Below, piece after piece: positions 42,583 to 47,005 of a stretch of DNA of 64,000 nt (positions within the stretch are counted from its first letter, which is position 1; every line of letters starts with the position of its first letter). The position numbers were made by a program, and so were the translations under genes. This DNA is from Cristatella mucedo (Eukaryota; Bryozoa; Phylactolaemata; Cristatellidae), in assembly GCA_009760855.2 (NCBI GenBank), contig WPIO01000050.1:2259501-2323500 (forward strand), given 5' to 3'. The notes under the pieces are model-generated. The model was not told the origin of the DNA, ran no database searches, and saw only the letters and a list, made by a program, of their open reading frames with translations.

Positions 42583-43912
42583 ACTACTACTACTACTACT
42601 ACTGCTGCTGCTATTACTACAACTCTACTACTAATAATAACACATTAGATATAGCATCCTCGGATAACTCAATCTCTTTATCGGCACTTTACAAGCCAAT
42701 ATAACTTAGCATACTTTGGTATGGCCGAGCTGCTTCGTCGATCCAGTTCTTCTGGGTCACGACGCAGGGTGTCTGGGGGGGGGGGAGAAACACCAGCAGC
42801 AAAAGCAACGGGGGAACGCCTCAAACACGAGCCATTTCTGTACAACGAGCCCAGCTTGGCAGGGCAGCATCAAAAACTGACAATTTCTATAGCGATTAGT
42901 GCAGTAATACACTCATCCCTGAAGCTATGTAAACCAACTTAGCACTCGGGCAAGCTACCACAGCCGACTTGCTCCGATAGCCACTCCTCTGTCCAGCACA
43001 GTAAGACACGATGTCACAAAGGGGCCCTAACCGACAAGTAAGATGCTACAAGTTCATGACCCAGGTCGCGAGTCCCGGTCCTGCGCCAGGTAGTTGTTTT
43101 TGCCCACTGCAAGAGGAAGTGATAGCCGCCAACAGGTACTCTGCCGATACAGACCTGAGGCTGTTAAATCAGCTAGCTACTCTCCTTTTTTTTATAAGGG
43201 TACGCGTACTTCTGCAATGCTCAACTCAAGGGCCGCAGTCTTTCAGCAAGGCTTTGCTTCAATTGTTAGGACTCTGAAAATCACGACGATTCGTGAAATT
43301 TTTACAATGCGCTGAGGTCGTGGGTTCGATTCCTGTGGTGGGTGATTCTTTATCGCTACTGCAAGCGGTGGTGATAGCCGTAAGGCTCTTCTGACGCTGT
43401 ACAAAAAGAGGCTGTTTAATCAGCTAGGACTTTTTTTATTTATTTAAGCTCGAGCCAAAAGTATTGCTATAAATAAATAATGGGAGGTGACGGCGAACCG
43501 GACCTCGAACATGTAGATTTCTTCACTTACCTTCAAAAGATTCCTTGTATGAAACGACATTAGGGTGTCTGAGCTGCGCCAACACCGCCACTTCCTTCCG
43601 TGCTTCGTCTCGCTCCCGACTACTCATCTGCAACGTCACTTTTGCCTATAGCTTTCCCTGGCCAGCTCTCTTAACCCTAGTACGGTGGCGAGGTGGCGAC
43701 GCCGGCGGACACTTCGCGGCACGGCCGGAGCTTCTCACGTTTTACATTTCGTACAGCACTCGCAGCCGAGAAAGAGGAGGCGGCTAACGAATTACCTTCG
43801 AGATATTTATCTCCTTGATGACATACTGCTTGTTGGAATCTTTCGCTTTGACCAAGTACGCCTTCCCGAAGGAACCTTCACCAATCTTCTTAATCTTGCT
43901 GTAGCGGTCCAT
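2210..43912 (-). CDS. NEK1: NEK1-like serine/threonine kinase, 32-exon gene
   Basis: Joined coding exons (high to low): 43912-43796, 43627-43531, 40664-40567, 39836-39753, 38682-38528, 38408-38354, 37444-37401, 37225-37145, 36928-36853, 36763-36655, 36177-36072, 34586-34478, 32328-32125, 32021-31778, 29378-29210, 29104-28978, 28577-28407, 27643-27572, 25253-25149, 18699-18650, 16190-16038, 14565-14407, 13634-13583, 13425-13281, 13117-12914, 12530-12381, 7679-7444, 7242-7105, 5813-4880 (interrupted by an L2 at about 5128-5690), 4735-4674, 3526-3402, 2452-2210. Without the L2 the model is about 1,436 residues; human NEK1 is about 1,260. The kinase domain has GEGSFG at residues 11-16, Lys33, alpha-C Glu51, HRD at 126-128, DFG at 146-148 and activation-loop Thr162. 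These numbers coincide with those known for human NEK1. A basic coiled coil, an acidic region and the conserved C-terminal block follow. NEK1 family members act at cilia/centrosomes and in DNA-damage signalling. Every junction keeps frame; all are GT-AG except the GC-AG intron after exon 5. Exons 20-21 rest on splice sites and phase only. Confidence 0.93.
3402..3526 (-). CDS. NEK1: NEK1 exon 31: [13 protein letters not shown] helix
   Basis: Encodes [40 protein letters not shown] and AQ. It matches [25 protein letters not shown] near the NEK1 C-terminus. Acceptor ATTGCAG, donor GTGAGTGAG, ending in phase 0. Confidence 0.93.
4674..4735 (-). CDS. NEK1: NEK1 exon 30
   Basis: Encodes (P)[20 protein letters not shown]. 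Acceptor CCCTTTTTCAG and donor GTAACAG; phase 2 to 1 fits the exon 29 donor and the exon 31 acceptor. Confidence 0.87.
4880..5813 (-). CDS. NEK1: NEK1 exon 29: acidic exon interrupted by an L2
   Basis: The 5' part (5813-5691) encodes [20 protein letters not shown] and ends KQQPRVAVD. The 3' part (about 5127-4880) encodes [38 protein letters not shown] and further acidic sequence to the donor GTACGT. The second part resembles the acidic [20 protein letters not shown] stretch of vertebrate NEK1. Between them lies a 3' L2 fragment in the opposite orientation. The two parts rejoin in frame (GTT GAT GAT GGT) and their summed length (371 nt, or 368 if one ATC is a duplication) gives the phase required by exon 30. 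Read through as it stands, translation would run into poly-Asn from the (ATT)n tail and stop 13 residues later, losing about 225 C-terminal residues. Confidence 0.85.
5128..5690 (+). mobile_element. L2-type LINE 3' fragment inside NEK1 exon 29
   Basis: Begins at the ADLHWL... codons near the end of the RT ORF, continues through the conserved 3' UTR (CATGCTGACCCTGTGCATG), and ends with the family tail AAAGCACCTAGAAAGAGATT, the GCGCTTTATCAAGTGC stem and (ATT)n at about 5669-5690. It shares the CAATGGATCGAC and GCCAATAATCG variants with the copy at 21.4-25.0 kb, so it belongs to the same subfamily. 5' truncated. Confidence 0.93.
7105..7242 (-). CDS. NEK1: NEK1 exon 28: [12 protein letters not shown] motif
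   Basis: Encodes [20 protein letters not shown], then AHS, a Gly/Ser run, and [13 protein letters not shown]. It matches [13 protein letters not shown] and the later VGDVRQDN of vertebrate NEK1. Acceptor CACTGTAG, donor GTAAGCC. An overlapping frame of this stretch is also open but lacks the motif and breaks phase with exon 29. Confidence 0.92.
7444..7679 (-). CDS. NEK1: NEK1 exon 27: ALSTGCFD motif
   Basis: Encodes [40 protein letters not shown] and ends [25 protein letters not shown] is a conserved NEK1 motif. Acceptor TTTTCAG, donor GTGAGTAG, phase 1 to 0. Confidence 0.92.
8510..8995 (-). mobile_element. Fragment of second LINE family (3' part)
   Basis: On the plus strand it shares a run of similar segments with 53390-53760: GCCTTTCGGT, CAGACTTCCTCTCATGCAACA, GTAGCATAGAAGTAGC, AATTTACTGTCC and TAGTTTAGCCAGG. 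It is therefore a decayed minus-strand copy of that LINE, lying in NEK1 intron 26. Confidence 0.6.
11609..11745 (-). mobile_element. tRNA-derived SINE (short copy)
   Basis: Reverse complement shows the A-box-like TGGC..CTAGT head, the B box GGTTCGATTCC and the tail AAAAGAGGCTGTTTAATCAGCTAG. The middle TTTATCGCTACTGCAAG segment is missing. Confidence 0.85.
11759..11930 (-). mobile_element. tRNA-derived SINE
   Basis: Full-length copy on the minus strand: head GCCGTGGTGGCACACTAGG, B box GGGTTCGATTCC, body CGATCCTTTATCGCTGCTGC and tail AAGAAGCTGTTTAATTAGC. It is separated from the preceding copy by a short A/T-rich tail. Confidence 0.9.
11968..12160 (+). mobile_element. tRNA-derived SINE
   Basis: Plus-strand copy, head to head with the one at 11759-11930. 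A-box-like TGGCTCACTAGG, B box GGTTCGAATCC, body GATCCTTTATCGCCACTGC, tail AAAAAGAGTCTGTTAAATCAG. The inverted pair could fold into a hairpin in the NEK1 pre-mRNA. Confidence 0.92.
12381..12530 (-). CDS. NEK1: NEK1 exon 26
   Basis: Encodes [40 protein letters not shown] and AGGLELDQP. Low-complexity Pro/Ala exon; acceptor AACGTAG, donor GTAAGC, phase 1 on both sides. The following intron (7680-12380) is about 4.7 kb and carries a SINE cluster. Confidence 0.85.
12628..12671. repeat. (CA)n microsatellite
   Basis: Imperfect CA dinucleotide run in NEK1 intron 25. Confidence 0.9.
12914..13117 (-). CDS. NEK1: NEK1 exon 25: WGKP block
   Basis: Encodes [40 protein letters not shown] and [16 protein letters not shown], then a PPPP end. 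[21 protein letters not shown] aligns with [22 protein letters not shown] of vertebrate NEK1. Acceptor GCTTGCAG, donor GTAAGACT. Confidence 0.9.
13281..13425 (-). CDS. NEK1: NEK1 exon 24: DERPRW block
   Basis: Starts [14 protein letters not shown], has a short alanine run, and ends [27 protein letters not shown]. It aligns with DRKKWEMGGQLVIPLDAVTLD of vertebrate NEK1. Acceptor ATCGTAG, donor GTAGGTGG. Confidence 0.88.
13583..13634 (-). CDS. NEK1: NEK1 exon 23: [11 protein letters not shown] motif
   Basis: Encodes (M)[17 protein letters not shown]. It matches the conserved SKREILRRLNENLK motif of NEK1. Acceptor TATCTCAG, donor GTGATT, ending in phase 0 so that it joins exon 24 directly. Confidence 0.88.
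13815..13980 (-). mobile_element. tRNA-derived SINE (diverged)
   Basis: Reverse complement carries B box GGTTCGAATCC, the CGATCCTTTATTGCCAACT body and the CTATACAAATGGGGCTTTTGA tail. Lies in NEK1 intron 22. Confidence 0.82.
14407..14565 (-). CDS. NEK1: NEK1 exon 22
   Basis: Encodes [40 protein letters not shown] and [12 protein letters not shown]. Excellent acceptor (long pyrimidine tract then TTGTAG) and donor GTGAGTAT. Only this frame is open across the exon and it joins exon 23 in phase 2. No recognised motif. Confidence 0.8.
14608..14856. repeat. Compound microsatellite (TA)n(GA)n...(CG)n(CA)n(GA)n
   Basis: (TA)n at about 14608-14662, (GA)n to 14680, then GCGCGCGC leading into (CA)n about 14767-14832 and (GA)n to about 14856. 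It lies in intron 21, starting about 40 bp beyond the acceptor of NEK1 exon 22 at 14565. Alternating purine-pyrimidine CG/CA tracts can adopt Z-DNA. Confidence 0.95.
15893..15983. repeat. (CT)n microsatellite
   Basis: Nearly pure CT run with two GT interruptions, about 90 bp, in NEK1 intron 21 just downstream of exon 21. Confidence 0.95.
16038..16190 (-). CDS. NEK1: NEK1 exon 21 (provisional start)
   Basis: Encodes [40 protein letters not shown] and [16 protein letters not shown]...LPAP resembles LVARVKSSDVPLP of vertebrate NEK1. Donor GTGAGCT, phase 2. The acceptor used here (ACCAG at 16191) is pyrimidine-poor; alternatives are GTAG at 16174 or AATAG upstream, so the 5' boundary is uncertain. 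Confidence 0.6.
18450..18548 (+). mobile_element. L2 3' tail remnant with repeated terminus
   Basis: Contains AGCAAATGTAAAGCGCC, TCTGAGGGCGCTTTATCAAG and then three copies of ATCAAGTGCAATATTATT-like sequence. Only the L2 3' terminus is present. A CT-rich stretch (18397-18449) precedes it and another (18548-18598) follows. Confidence 0.85.
18650..18699 (-). CDS. NEK1: NEK1 exon 20 (short, provisional)
   Basis: A 50-nt exon encoding [16 protein letters not shown] plus two bases. Strong splice sites (TGTCTTTTTAG acceptor, GTGAGTG donor). Start phase 0 fits exon 19 and the phase-2 end fits exon 21. I recognise no conserved motif, so it rests on splice sites and phase only. Confidence 0.6.
19160..19768 (-). 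mobile_element. L2 LINE 3' fragment
   Basis: Minus-strand copy: the tail complement (AATAATAACACATTTGATA...) is at low coordinates. The reverse-strand ORF gives [20 protein letters not shown] and [17 protein letters not shown], the C-terminal part of the L2 ORF2. Frameshifted; lies in NEK1 intron 19. Confidence 0.9.
21390..25017 (+). mobile_element. Near full-length L2 LINE, degenerate ORF2
   Basis: Starts near an ATG at 21402 whose frame reads [18 protein letters not shown], typical of L2/CR1 ORF2 starts. Endonuclease remnants follow ([27 protein letters not shown] at 22151). The reverse transcriptase is at 22771-23967, with [33 protein letters not shown] and YVDDTQLY. The C-terminal domain runs to about 24700, then the 3' UTR and (ATT)n. 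Several stops and frameshifts plus an internal tandem duplication make it inactive. Antisense to NEK1, in intron 19. Confidence 0.93.
23998..24372 (+). repeat. Tandem duplication inside the L2 ORF2
   Basis: The segment ATCAGCTCCACAGTCAAATC ... GCGATTGCAGCTGGT occurs at about 24004-24184 and again at about 24196-24370. The second copy lacks a few bases (CTAAAAGGCTTGTTTAATTA). Other L2 copies in the window have this block once. Confidence 0.9.
25149..25253 (-). CDS. NEK1: NEK1 exon 19: last basic coiled-coil exon
   Basis: Encodes [20 protein letters not shown] and [15 protein letters not shown]. It matches [29 protein letters not shown] of vertebrate NEK1. Acceptor GCTTCAG, donor GTGAGTAG. A full L2 LINE starts only about 130 bp downstream in the intron. 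Confidence 0.92.
25613..25712 (+). mobile_element. SINE body fragment
   Basis: Contains TTCTTTATTGCCCACTGCAG, GTGATAGCCCTTACGGCTC and CTTTATCAGCTAAACTT, corresponding to the body and tail of the tRNA-derived SINE; the tRNA-like head is missing. Confidence 0.6.
26420..26505 (+). mobile_element. SINE head fragment
   Basis: Contains GGTCCCAATCCCGGTCGTGG and the B-box-like GGTTCGAGCC followed by TTTCAGCAGG. It resembles the SINE head region but the body is not recognisable. Confidence 0.4.
27572..27643 (-). CDS. NEK1: NEK1 exon 18: RRRKIEALK helix
   Basis: Twenty-four codons: [20 protein letters not shown] and EALK. It matches EEADMRLKKMESLK of vertebrate NEK1. Acceptor CTTTGCAG, donor GTACAG, phase 0 both sides. 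Confidence 0.9.
28407..28577 (-). CDS. NEK1: NEK1 exon 17: [19 protein letters not shown] block
   Basis: Starts [20 protein letters not shown] and ends [35 protein letters not shown]. The second half aligns with [20 protein letters not shown] of vertebrate NEK1. Acceptor ATCTCAG, donor GTGAGC, phase 0 both sides. Confidence 0.92.
28735..28930. repeat. Polypurine (GGA/GCA) tract in NEK1 intron 16
   Basis: About 190 bp of almost pure purine on the plus strand (GGAGGA, GCAGGA, GAAAAGCAGG units). It is a C/T-rich tract in the NEK1 pre-mRNA starting about 50 nt after the exon 16 donor. Open in all plus frames only because of composition. Confidence 0.9.
28978..29104 (-). CDS. NEK1: NEK1 exon 16: [13 protein letters not shown] helix
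   Basis: Encodes [40 protein letters not shown] and AP. It matches [24 protein letters not shown] of vertebrate NEK1. Acceptor TTGCAG, donor GTGAGT, ending in phase 0. Confidence 0.93.
29210..29378 (-). CDS. NEK1: NEK1 exon 15: Ala/Gly-rich spacer
   Basis: Encodes [40 protein letters not shown] and [17 protein letters not shown]. Low complexity; identity depends on position and phase. Acceptor TTGCAG (29379) and donor GTATGA give phase 1 to 2, fitting both neighbours uniquely. Confidence 0.8.
30063..30238 (+). mobile_element. tRNA-derived SINE (diverged)
   Basis: Contains GGTAGGGAGCATGCACTTCA, B-box-like GAGTTCGAGTCC, GCAGGCATCCATCATTGCC and TAAAAGTCTGTTAAATACC. Lies in the neighbourhood upstream of NEK1 exon 15. 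Confidence 0.65.
30660..31240 (-). mobile_element. L2 LINE 3' fragment
   Basis: Complement of the L2 tail (ACATTTGATAAAGCACCCTC) at 30683 onward. The reverse ORF at 31244-30906 reads [20 protein letters not shown] and [20 protein letters not shown]. Decayed; lies in NEK1 intron 14. Confidence 0.9.
31778..32021 (-). CDS. NEK1: NEK1 exon 14: [20 protein letters not shown] block
   Basis: Starts [20 protein letters not shown], runs through Pro/Gly/Ala-rich sequence and ends with [20 protein letters not shown] and [11 protein letters not shown]. The last part matches the [21 protein letters not shown] block of vertebrate NEK1. Acceptor CTTCAG, donor GTGAGTG, phase 1. Confidence 0.92.
32125..32328 (-). 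CDS. NEK1: NEK1 exon 13: charged coiled coil
   Basis: Encodes [20 protein letters not shown] and then alternating basic, acidic and Gln-rich helix up to [10 protein letters not shown]. It aligns with the EEAARKRRLEFIEKEKKQ coiled coil of NEK1. The acceptor is a tandem TAGCAG, so an extra glutamine codon (start at 32331) is possible. Donor GTGAAG is moderate; the following intron is only about 103 bp. Confidence 0.88.
33255..33890 (+). mobile_element. Second LINE family, ORF2 C-terminal fragment
   Basis: A 171-codon open frame (33266-33781) with [40 protein letters not shown] and [20 protein letters not shown]. This is the conserved post-RT region of L2/CR1 LINEs but clearly diverged from the main L2 family here. 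The 3' part (CCTCAGGTCCTGTATGGACA) is shared with 53640-53760. Confidence 0.85.
34478..34586 (-). CDS. NEK1: NEK1 exon 12: Pro/Ala-rich linker
   Basis: Encodes [20 protein letters not shown] and [17 protein letters not shown]. Repeated AVKRP/KPA motifs echo exon 11 (PAVKRAA), suggesting expansion of a short linker unit. Acceptor TTCGTAG, donor GTAAGCG, ending in phase 0. Confidence 0.86.
36072..36177 (-). CDS. NEK1: NEK1 exon 11: Pro/Ala/Lys linker
   Basis: Encodes [20 protein letters not shown] and [14 protein letters not shown]. Low-complexity linker with basic patches, comparable in position to the PAKRPASGQ region of vertebrate NEK1. Acceptor CTTTTAG, donor GTAAGTAT, phase 1 to 2. Confidence 0.85.
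36431..36473. repeat. (CA)n microsatellite
   Basis: CGCGCGCA followed by about 18 CA units in NEK1 intron 10. Confidence 0.95.
36655..36763 (-). CDS. NEK1: NEK1 exon 10: post-kinase linker
   Basis: Encodes [20 protein letters not shown] and a [15 protein letters not shown] stretch. EFSHTILHG resembles the EFCLKTFSKFG segment after the kinase domain of vertebrate NEK1. Acceptor GTGCAG at 36764 gives the only frame joining exons 9 and 11. Donor GTGTGT lies beside a (CA)n repeat. Confidence 0.8.
36853..36928 (-). CDS. NEK1: NEK1 exon 9: end of kinase domain
   Basis: Encodes [20 protein letters not shown] and KFLSDA. The RxRPS motif closes the kinase domain (about residue 260) and the [10 protein letters not shown] helix follows as in vertebrate NEK1. 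Donor GTGAGT, phase 0. Confidence 0.94.
37145..37225 (-). CDS. NEK1: NEK1 exon 8: C-lobe
   Basis: Encodes (R)[18 protein letters not shown] and AQMFKRDA. This corresponds to the NEK1 segment with the PP motif and the leucine-rich helix before the RDRPS arginine. Acceptor GTTTAG, donor GTAATG, phase 2 both sides. Confidence 0.93.
37401..37444 (-). CDS. NEK1: NEK1 exon 7: short C-lobe exon
   Basis: A 44-nt exon encoding [14 protein letters not shown] and two bases of the next codon. Acceptor is a T-run followed by CAG, donor GTAGAT. It matches the FEAGSMKNLVLKII block of NEK1, which is what makes so short an exon credible. Confidence 0.9.
37915..38127 (+). mobile_element. Chimeric SINE with L2-like 3' tail
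   Basis: The head carries B-box-like GGTTCGAGTTC, the body CAATCCATTATTGCCCACTG and GTTAAGGCTCTTCTGCCGC. Instead of the usual AAAAAGAGGCTG tail it continues with GAAGTGCCCAGAAAGAGACT, TCTGAGGGCACTATATCAAG and (ATT)n, which is the L2 3' terminus. This is the arrangement expected of a SINE mobilised by the L2 machinery, or of a SINE joined to an L2 end. Confidence 0.85.
38354..38408 (-). CDS. NEK1: NEK1 exon 6: subdomain IX
   Basis: Encodes (S)[18 protein letters not shown], the DxWxLG subdomain IX of the kinase. Acceptor TTGTAG, donor GTAAGC, ending in phase 0. Confidence 0.94.
38528..38682 (-). CDS. NEK1: NEK1 exon 5: DFG and activation loop, GC donor
   Basis: Begins [20 protein letters not shown] and covers [20 protein letters not shown] to PYNNK. 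DFG is at 146-148 and activation-loop Thr162 is conserved. The donor is GC rather than GT (AAGAG followed by GCGAGTGAC). The split serine codon AG|T closes exactly with exon 6, so the GC-AG intron is well supported. Confidence 0.93.
39753..39836 (-). CDS. NEK1: NEK1 exon 4: catalytic loop
   Basis: Twenty-eight codons including [20 protein letters not shown] and IKSQ. HRD (126-128) supplies the catalytic aspartate and IKSQN continues into exon 5. Acceptor TTGCAG, donor GTATTT; phase 0 on both sides. Confidence 0.95.
40567..40664 (-). CDS. NEK1: NEK1 exon 3: hinge region
   Basis: Begins after a T-rich tract and TTTTCAG. Encodes [20 protein letters not shown] plus [13 protein letters not shown]. 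The MDYCDAGDL segment is the NEK1-type hinge (MDYCEGGDL in vertebrates). Donor GTGAGC, phase 0. Confidence 0.95.
41099..41156. repeat. (TA)n microsatellite
   Basis: About 25 AT units followed by degenerate TATAAATA sequence to about 41220. Lies in NEK1 intron 2. Confidence 0.95.
41400..41570 (+). mobile_element. Possible diverged SINE
   Basis: CCAGGTTGTGGGTTGCTTCC, ATGAGAGCCGCTAAGGCTGC and AAATAAGGCTGCAGCTGAGT parallel the B box, body and tail of the tRNA-derived SINE in order, but similarity is weak. Confidence 0.4.
41704..41787. repeat. (GA)n microsatellite
   Basis: Imperfect GA run with AAAG and CAGA interruptions, about 84 bp, in NEK1 intron 2. Confidence 0.95.
42399..42475. repeat. (CA)n microsatellite
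   Basis: About 37 CA units with one AAC interruption, in NEK1 intron 2. Confidence 0.95.
42552..42696 (-). mobile_element. L2 3' tail with expanded (CTG)n(CTA)n
   Basis: Positions 42629-42696 are the complement of the L2 tail (ACATTAGATATAGCATCCTC, CAATCTCTTTATCGGCAC). Adjoining it at 42552-42628 is a CTG/CTA/CTA-ATA triplet array. In other copies this position holds the (ATT)n tail, so the array probably grew from that tail. Confidence 0.8.
43021..43196 (+). mobile_element. tRNA-derived SINE (diverged)
   Basis: ATGACCCAGGTCGCGAGTCC (B-box region), TTTTGCCCACTGCAAGAGG, AGTGATAGCC and TGAGGCTGTTAAATCAGCTA in the correct order. Lies in NEK1 intron 2. Confidence 0.7.
43311..43446 (+). mobile_element. 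tRNA-derived SINE, 5' truncated
   Basis: GAGGTCGTGGGTTCGATTCC (B box), TTCTTTATCGCTACTGCAAG, GGTGATAGCCGTAAGGCTC and AAAAAGAGGCTGTTTAATCA, then a T-rich tail. The A-box part is missing. It ends about 85 bp before NEK1 exon 2. Confidence 0.88.
43531..43627 (-). CDS. NEK1: NEK1 exon 2: alpha-C helix region
   Basis: Encodes [20 protein letters not shown] and then [12 protein letters not shown]. The acceptor is TTGCAG and the donor GTAAGTGAAG, ending in phase 1. It contains the alpha-C glutamate in RKEVAVL (residue 51) and the HPNVV motif of NEK kinases. Confidence 0.95.
43796..43912 (-). CDS. NEK1: NEK1 exon 1: start codon, glycine loop, catalytic lysine
   Basis: Thirty-nine codons beginning [20 protein letters not shown]. 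The glycine-rich loop is at residues 11-16 and the ATP-anchoring lysine is in YVIKEI (Lys33). The exon ends at INISK followed by donor GTAATT, phase 0. The ATG is the family start: NEK1 kinases begin almost directly with the N-lobe. Upstream of it I see no further in-frame coding exon. Confidence 0.95.
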
Positions 43913-46700
43913 GACAAATCAGAACTCGTAGTCCTGTAATATCCCCGCCTTCATTGAATAGCTGCTGGCAGCCGCAAGCAGGGGGTTCACCGGGCCGCAA
44001 AAGCGGATGCCAGCTGTGGGAGAGTGGCCATTTGTGTAAATCAATAATGTATGCTTAGTTACTCTAGCTACATTCTTCGGAAAACGTCCTGTACGCTAAG
44101 AATGTTGCATTGAAAAATTCATTTTAAAGAATACAGCTTGTCAGAATGGCTAAGCTGCTTTGCATACGATGTATGCTTGTCTGCCAGAACACAATGCCGG
44201 AAATGATCGAATCGGCATTTCGAGCGCGCCCCAAGGTGCGTGGGTAGGGGACAGGAGGTCACTGGGTCGCAACCTTCCGGAAGTGTCGCTCTGAGTGTGT
44301 GTGATGTGTACGTGTGCGTGCATATAGAAGCGCGCGTATGTATGATTGTGCATTAGCAGCAGGTCCATGTTGGAATGCTTTGTTGGCGCATCAGAGCAGA
44401 GCAGTTGGCAGCGAGCTCGCAGGCGGCTCGGCCACGCCTTCGGCATATTGCAGTCGCAAGATAGAGGTGCCAAAAGGCTCGCATGCATGTGCAAAGCATA
44501 CGCACAGTGCCTAGAAGAGATTAATTTCTCTCAGGGCGTTATACAAAATGTTAATCTTTCTTAATGTTCGTAGTCACGGTTCAGCTGTCGAGCTCGTTGC
44601 CCGTAGTCGCGGTGCATTGCAGTGCCTTCACTTGCAGGCAGCCAGCAGTGACACGTTGCCAGTTGCAGGACCTTAAAACACGTCTCCAGCTGGGAAGTAC
44701 GAACTCCTTTCCGATGGGTCAAGAACTATTTAGCGAGGCCTAGCCGGGGCCGAGTACCTCCTCCGTTTTGGTGTCTGCCGAGGTTCTAGCTGTCGGAGTG
44801 GGAGAGAAAAACTAAGCTCGGCCGCAGCGAGGCAATCAGCTGGCTACGCAGCCGCTGAAGCAGCTCGTGGCGATCGCACGCTAAACTCGCAGAGAAGAGG
44901 CACAGATCACCATTTGCTAATCCTATGACCAACCGGCTGCTTGCAGGAATGGCCGCCCGAGGCTTATCAATGAAAATGCCTAGCTGCACAGCCCATCCGG
45001 ATGTATAGACAGCTATACAATTTAGAAGTAATCGTAGCTCTAGGAAGAAAGGTGCACGCCTTGTATCTAGCTGGATTTTGGAGATCAACCGCCACCTCCG
45101 ACGTCCGAAGTCCGTATGCATGTATTTTCATGCGAACTGTTTGAATAGGGATAAATATTCAAGAGGCAAAGTGACTGCAACTGTATTCCTGAAGTTGTGA
45201 GTAAATGAAGTGAACCAGGATCAAATATGGAGATATTCACCAATGCTGATGCAGGCTGGCGAATGTAGCTACATACATATGGGCCAGAACAAAATAGTAG
45301 GACTGGCTTTTTCATTCGCGAAATAAAAATTAATACTTTCATTTTTTATTAGCTTATTCGCTAGAAAACTCATGGAAAACTTTGACTTTGCCTTGAAAAA
45401 GGGCCTGAGTTTCCGGTCACCCACCTGTCCAGTTTAAAATTCTGAGGAGCATTGCCATGAAATTGATAGGTTCATTTTCAGTAAAATTGAATTTGGGAGT
45501 TGAAAATACTATGCCTTAATGATCGATTTCCTATTTTTACTATGCTAGTGCAGTTTTCATTTGCATTTACATCTACCTTTTGAAAGGTCATCACCAACTA
45601 AGGAATGAAAATTGACTTCTTATCACGGTAATTAAGACGTAGATTTAGTAAGATTCTGCTGCAGCACGCCCGTGATTACTTAATAAGATGGTTCAAGCCA
45701 TCCTTTACCAAGTCTCAGGTCGTTTGTTTGAGACACAGCATTCAAGTTTGGCTGGAGTTATCCGGATGTGCAAACCTAAAGTTACGAAAAAGCTGCTATA
45801 CTGATGCAGTTAGTTCACTCAGGCAGTTTCAAATGAATGTATAAGCCAACCCAATATTGCACAATGAGTATGTTTTTTTAAAGATGCTGAGGGTGCTGAA
45901 AGACTCACCTCATAGTTCTTGGATGCAACTTCTTGAGGTCAAGGTTTTGGCTAAGCAAAGCGATTTCCTTTACTATCTACTCGCACAACCAATTGCAAAA
46001 CCAAATGGTGAATTGCCAACTGACGTCGATTTATATGTATTGCTGCTCGTGGGCTCGTGGGTGCGAGATGGCGGCACGACGAAGAGCGGAGCCCCCACAA
46101 GCGAGTTAATGCGTTGTCGATGGCGGCTGTGTCGTATCGTAAGCAATGTATCGTAAGTATCGTAAGCAATGCCAGCGAACGAGCGTACATACTGGCGTAG
46201 TGGCCGTCGTGCGTGCCGCTCCCAAGCACGTGTTGGTAAGAGAGAAGAGAGTGGAGAGCGTGCGTGCAGGCTGACGCACAAGCAGAAAGTGAACTTCGCG
46301 TGGTAAGGAACACGTCACGTGCCGGCAAGGAGCGAGCCCGTTGGGCGGATGGAACGTCGGCACGGGGGGGGGGGGCGGAACCATGTGATTGCGATAACAC
46401 GCCTACAATGCGAGGTGCATACCTGCTGCCGTTCTTAGGATTTGATGCATAAAAATACAGCATGCAAGCGCTTGCCCTTTTTTGAGACGAGCTGTGCACT
46501 CCAATTTGTCTTTTTCAATACAGTAAAGGCTACAGTTCGCGCACTCAAACGTATCTAAAAACCGCCGAAAATGTCGCTGCGAGTACGCCAAGTCGCTTAG
46601 CAGCAGGGGCGATTTAATTTACTAGGTACGCCCCTGCGTCTCCAGCCGCCAATTCTCGTTTCCATTGCAGTTACCGTAGTATAGGAGTGAAAAAGAAAAT
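43913..46700. other. Upstream flank of NEK1, no supported gene
   Basis: The promoter and any non-coding first exon of NEK1 should lie here, but no TATA box or other element can be assigned confidently. A weak SINE-like tail (GTGCCTAGAAGAGATTAATT, CAGGGCGTTATACAAAATG) lies at 44508-44560. Open frames around 46000-46500 on both strands are short and unconvincing. Confidence 0.4.
44505..44562 (+). mobile_element. SINE/L2-like 3' tail
   Basis: AGTGCCTAGAAGAGATTAAT, TTCTCTCAGGGCGTTATACA and AAATG match the last 60 bp of the L2/SINE tail with a shorter stem. The upstream head is not recognisable. Confidence 0.55.
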
Positions 46701-46701
46701 T

Positions 46702-46868
46702 TCGACTGATTCAAAAGCCTCATTTATGTAGCGTTAGAAGAGACAGAGTGACTATCACTCCAGCTTTAAGTGGTTAGCAAGGAATCGCCTGCTGCACCAC
46801 TCGAACCCACAGCGAGGCTCGTAAAGTTCGATCGCCTCGGCCCAAGGCCAAGACCCAGTAGCAGTGCA
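46702..46868 (-). mobile_element. tRNA-derived SINE (diverged)
   Basis: Reverse complement contains GGGTTCGAGTGGTGCAGCAG (B box), GCGATTCCTTGCTAACCAC, and CATAAATGAGGCTTTTGAATC at the tail. Confidence 0.7.
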
Positions 46869-47005
46869 TTTCGGCTACTTCACCCAAAGTCTGTGGATGA
46901 AATGGTTTGCGAAGCTCTGGCGCCAATCGAATGCGGGACAAATAACCTCAGGGGGCAGCATAAAGCTGCCTGAAGTGAGCTGAAAAGAAATACGAGGCAC
47001 CTCTC

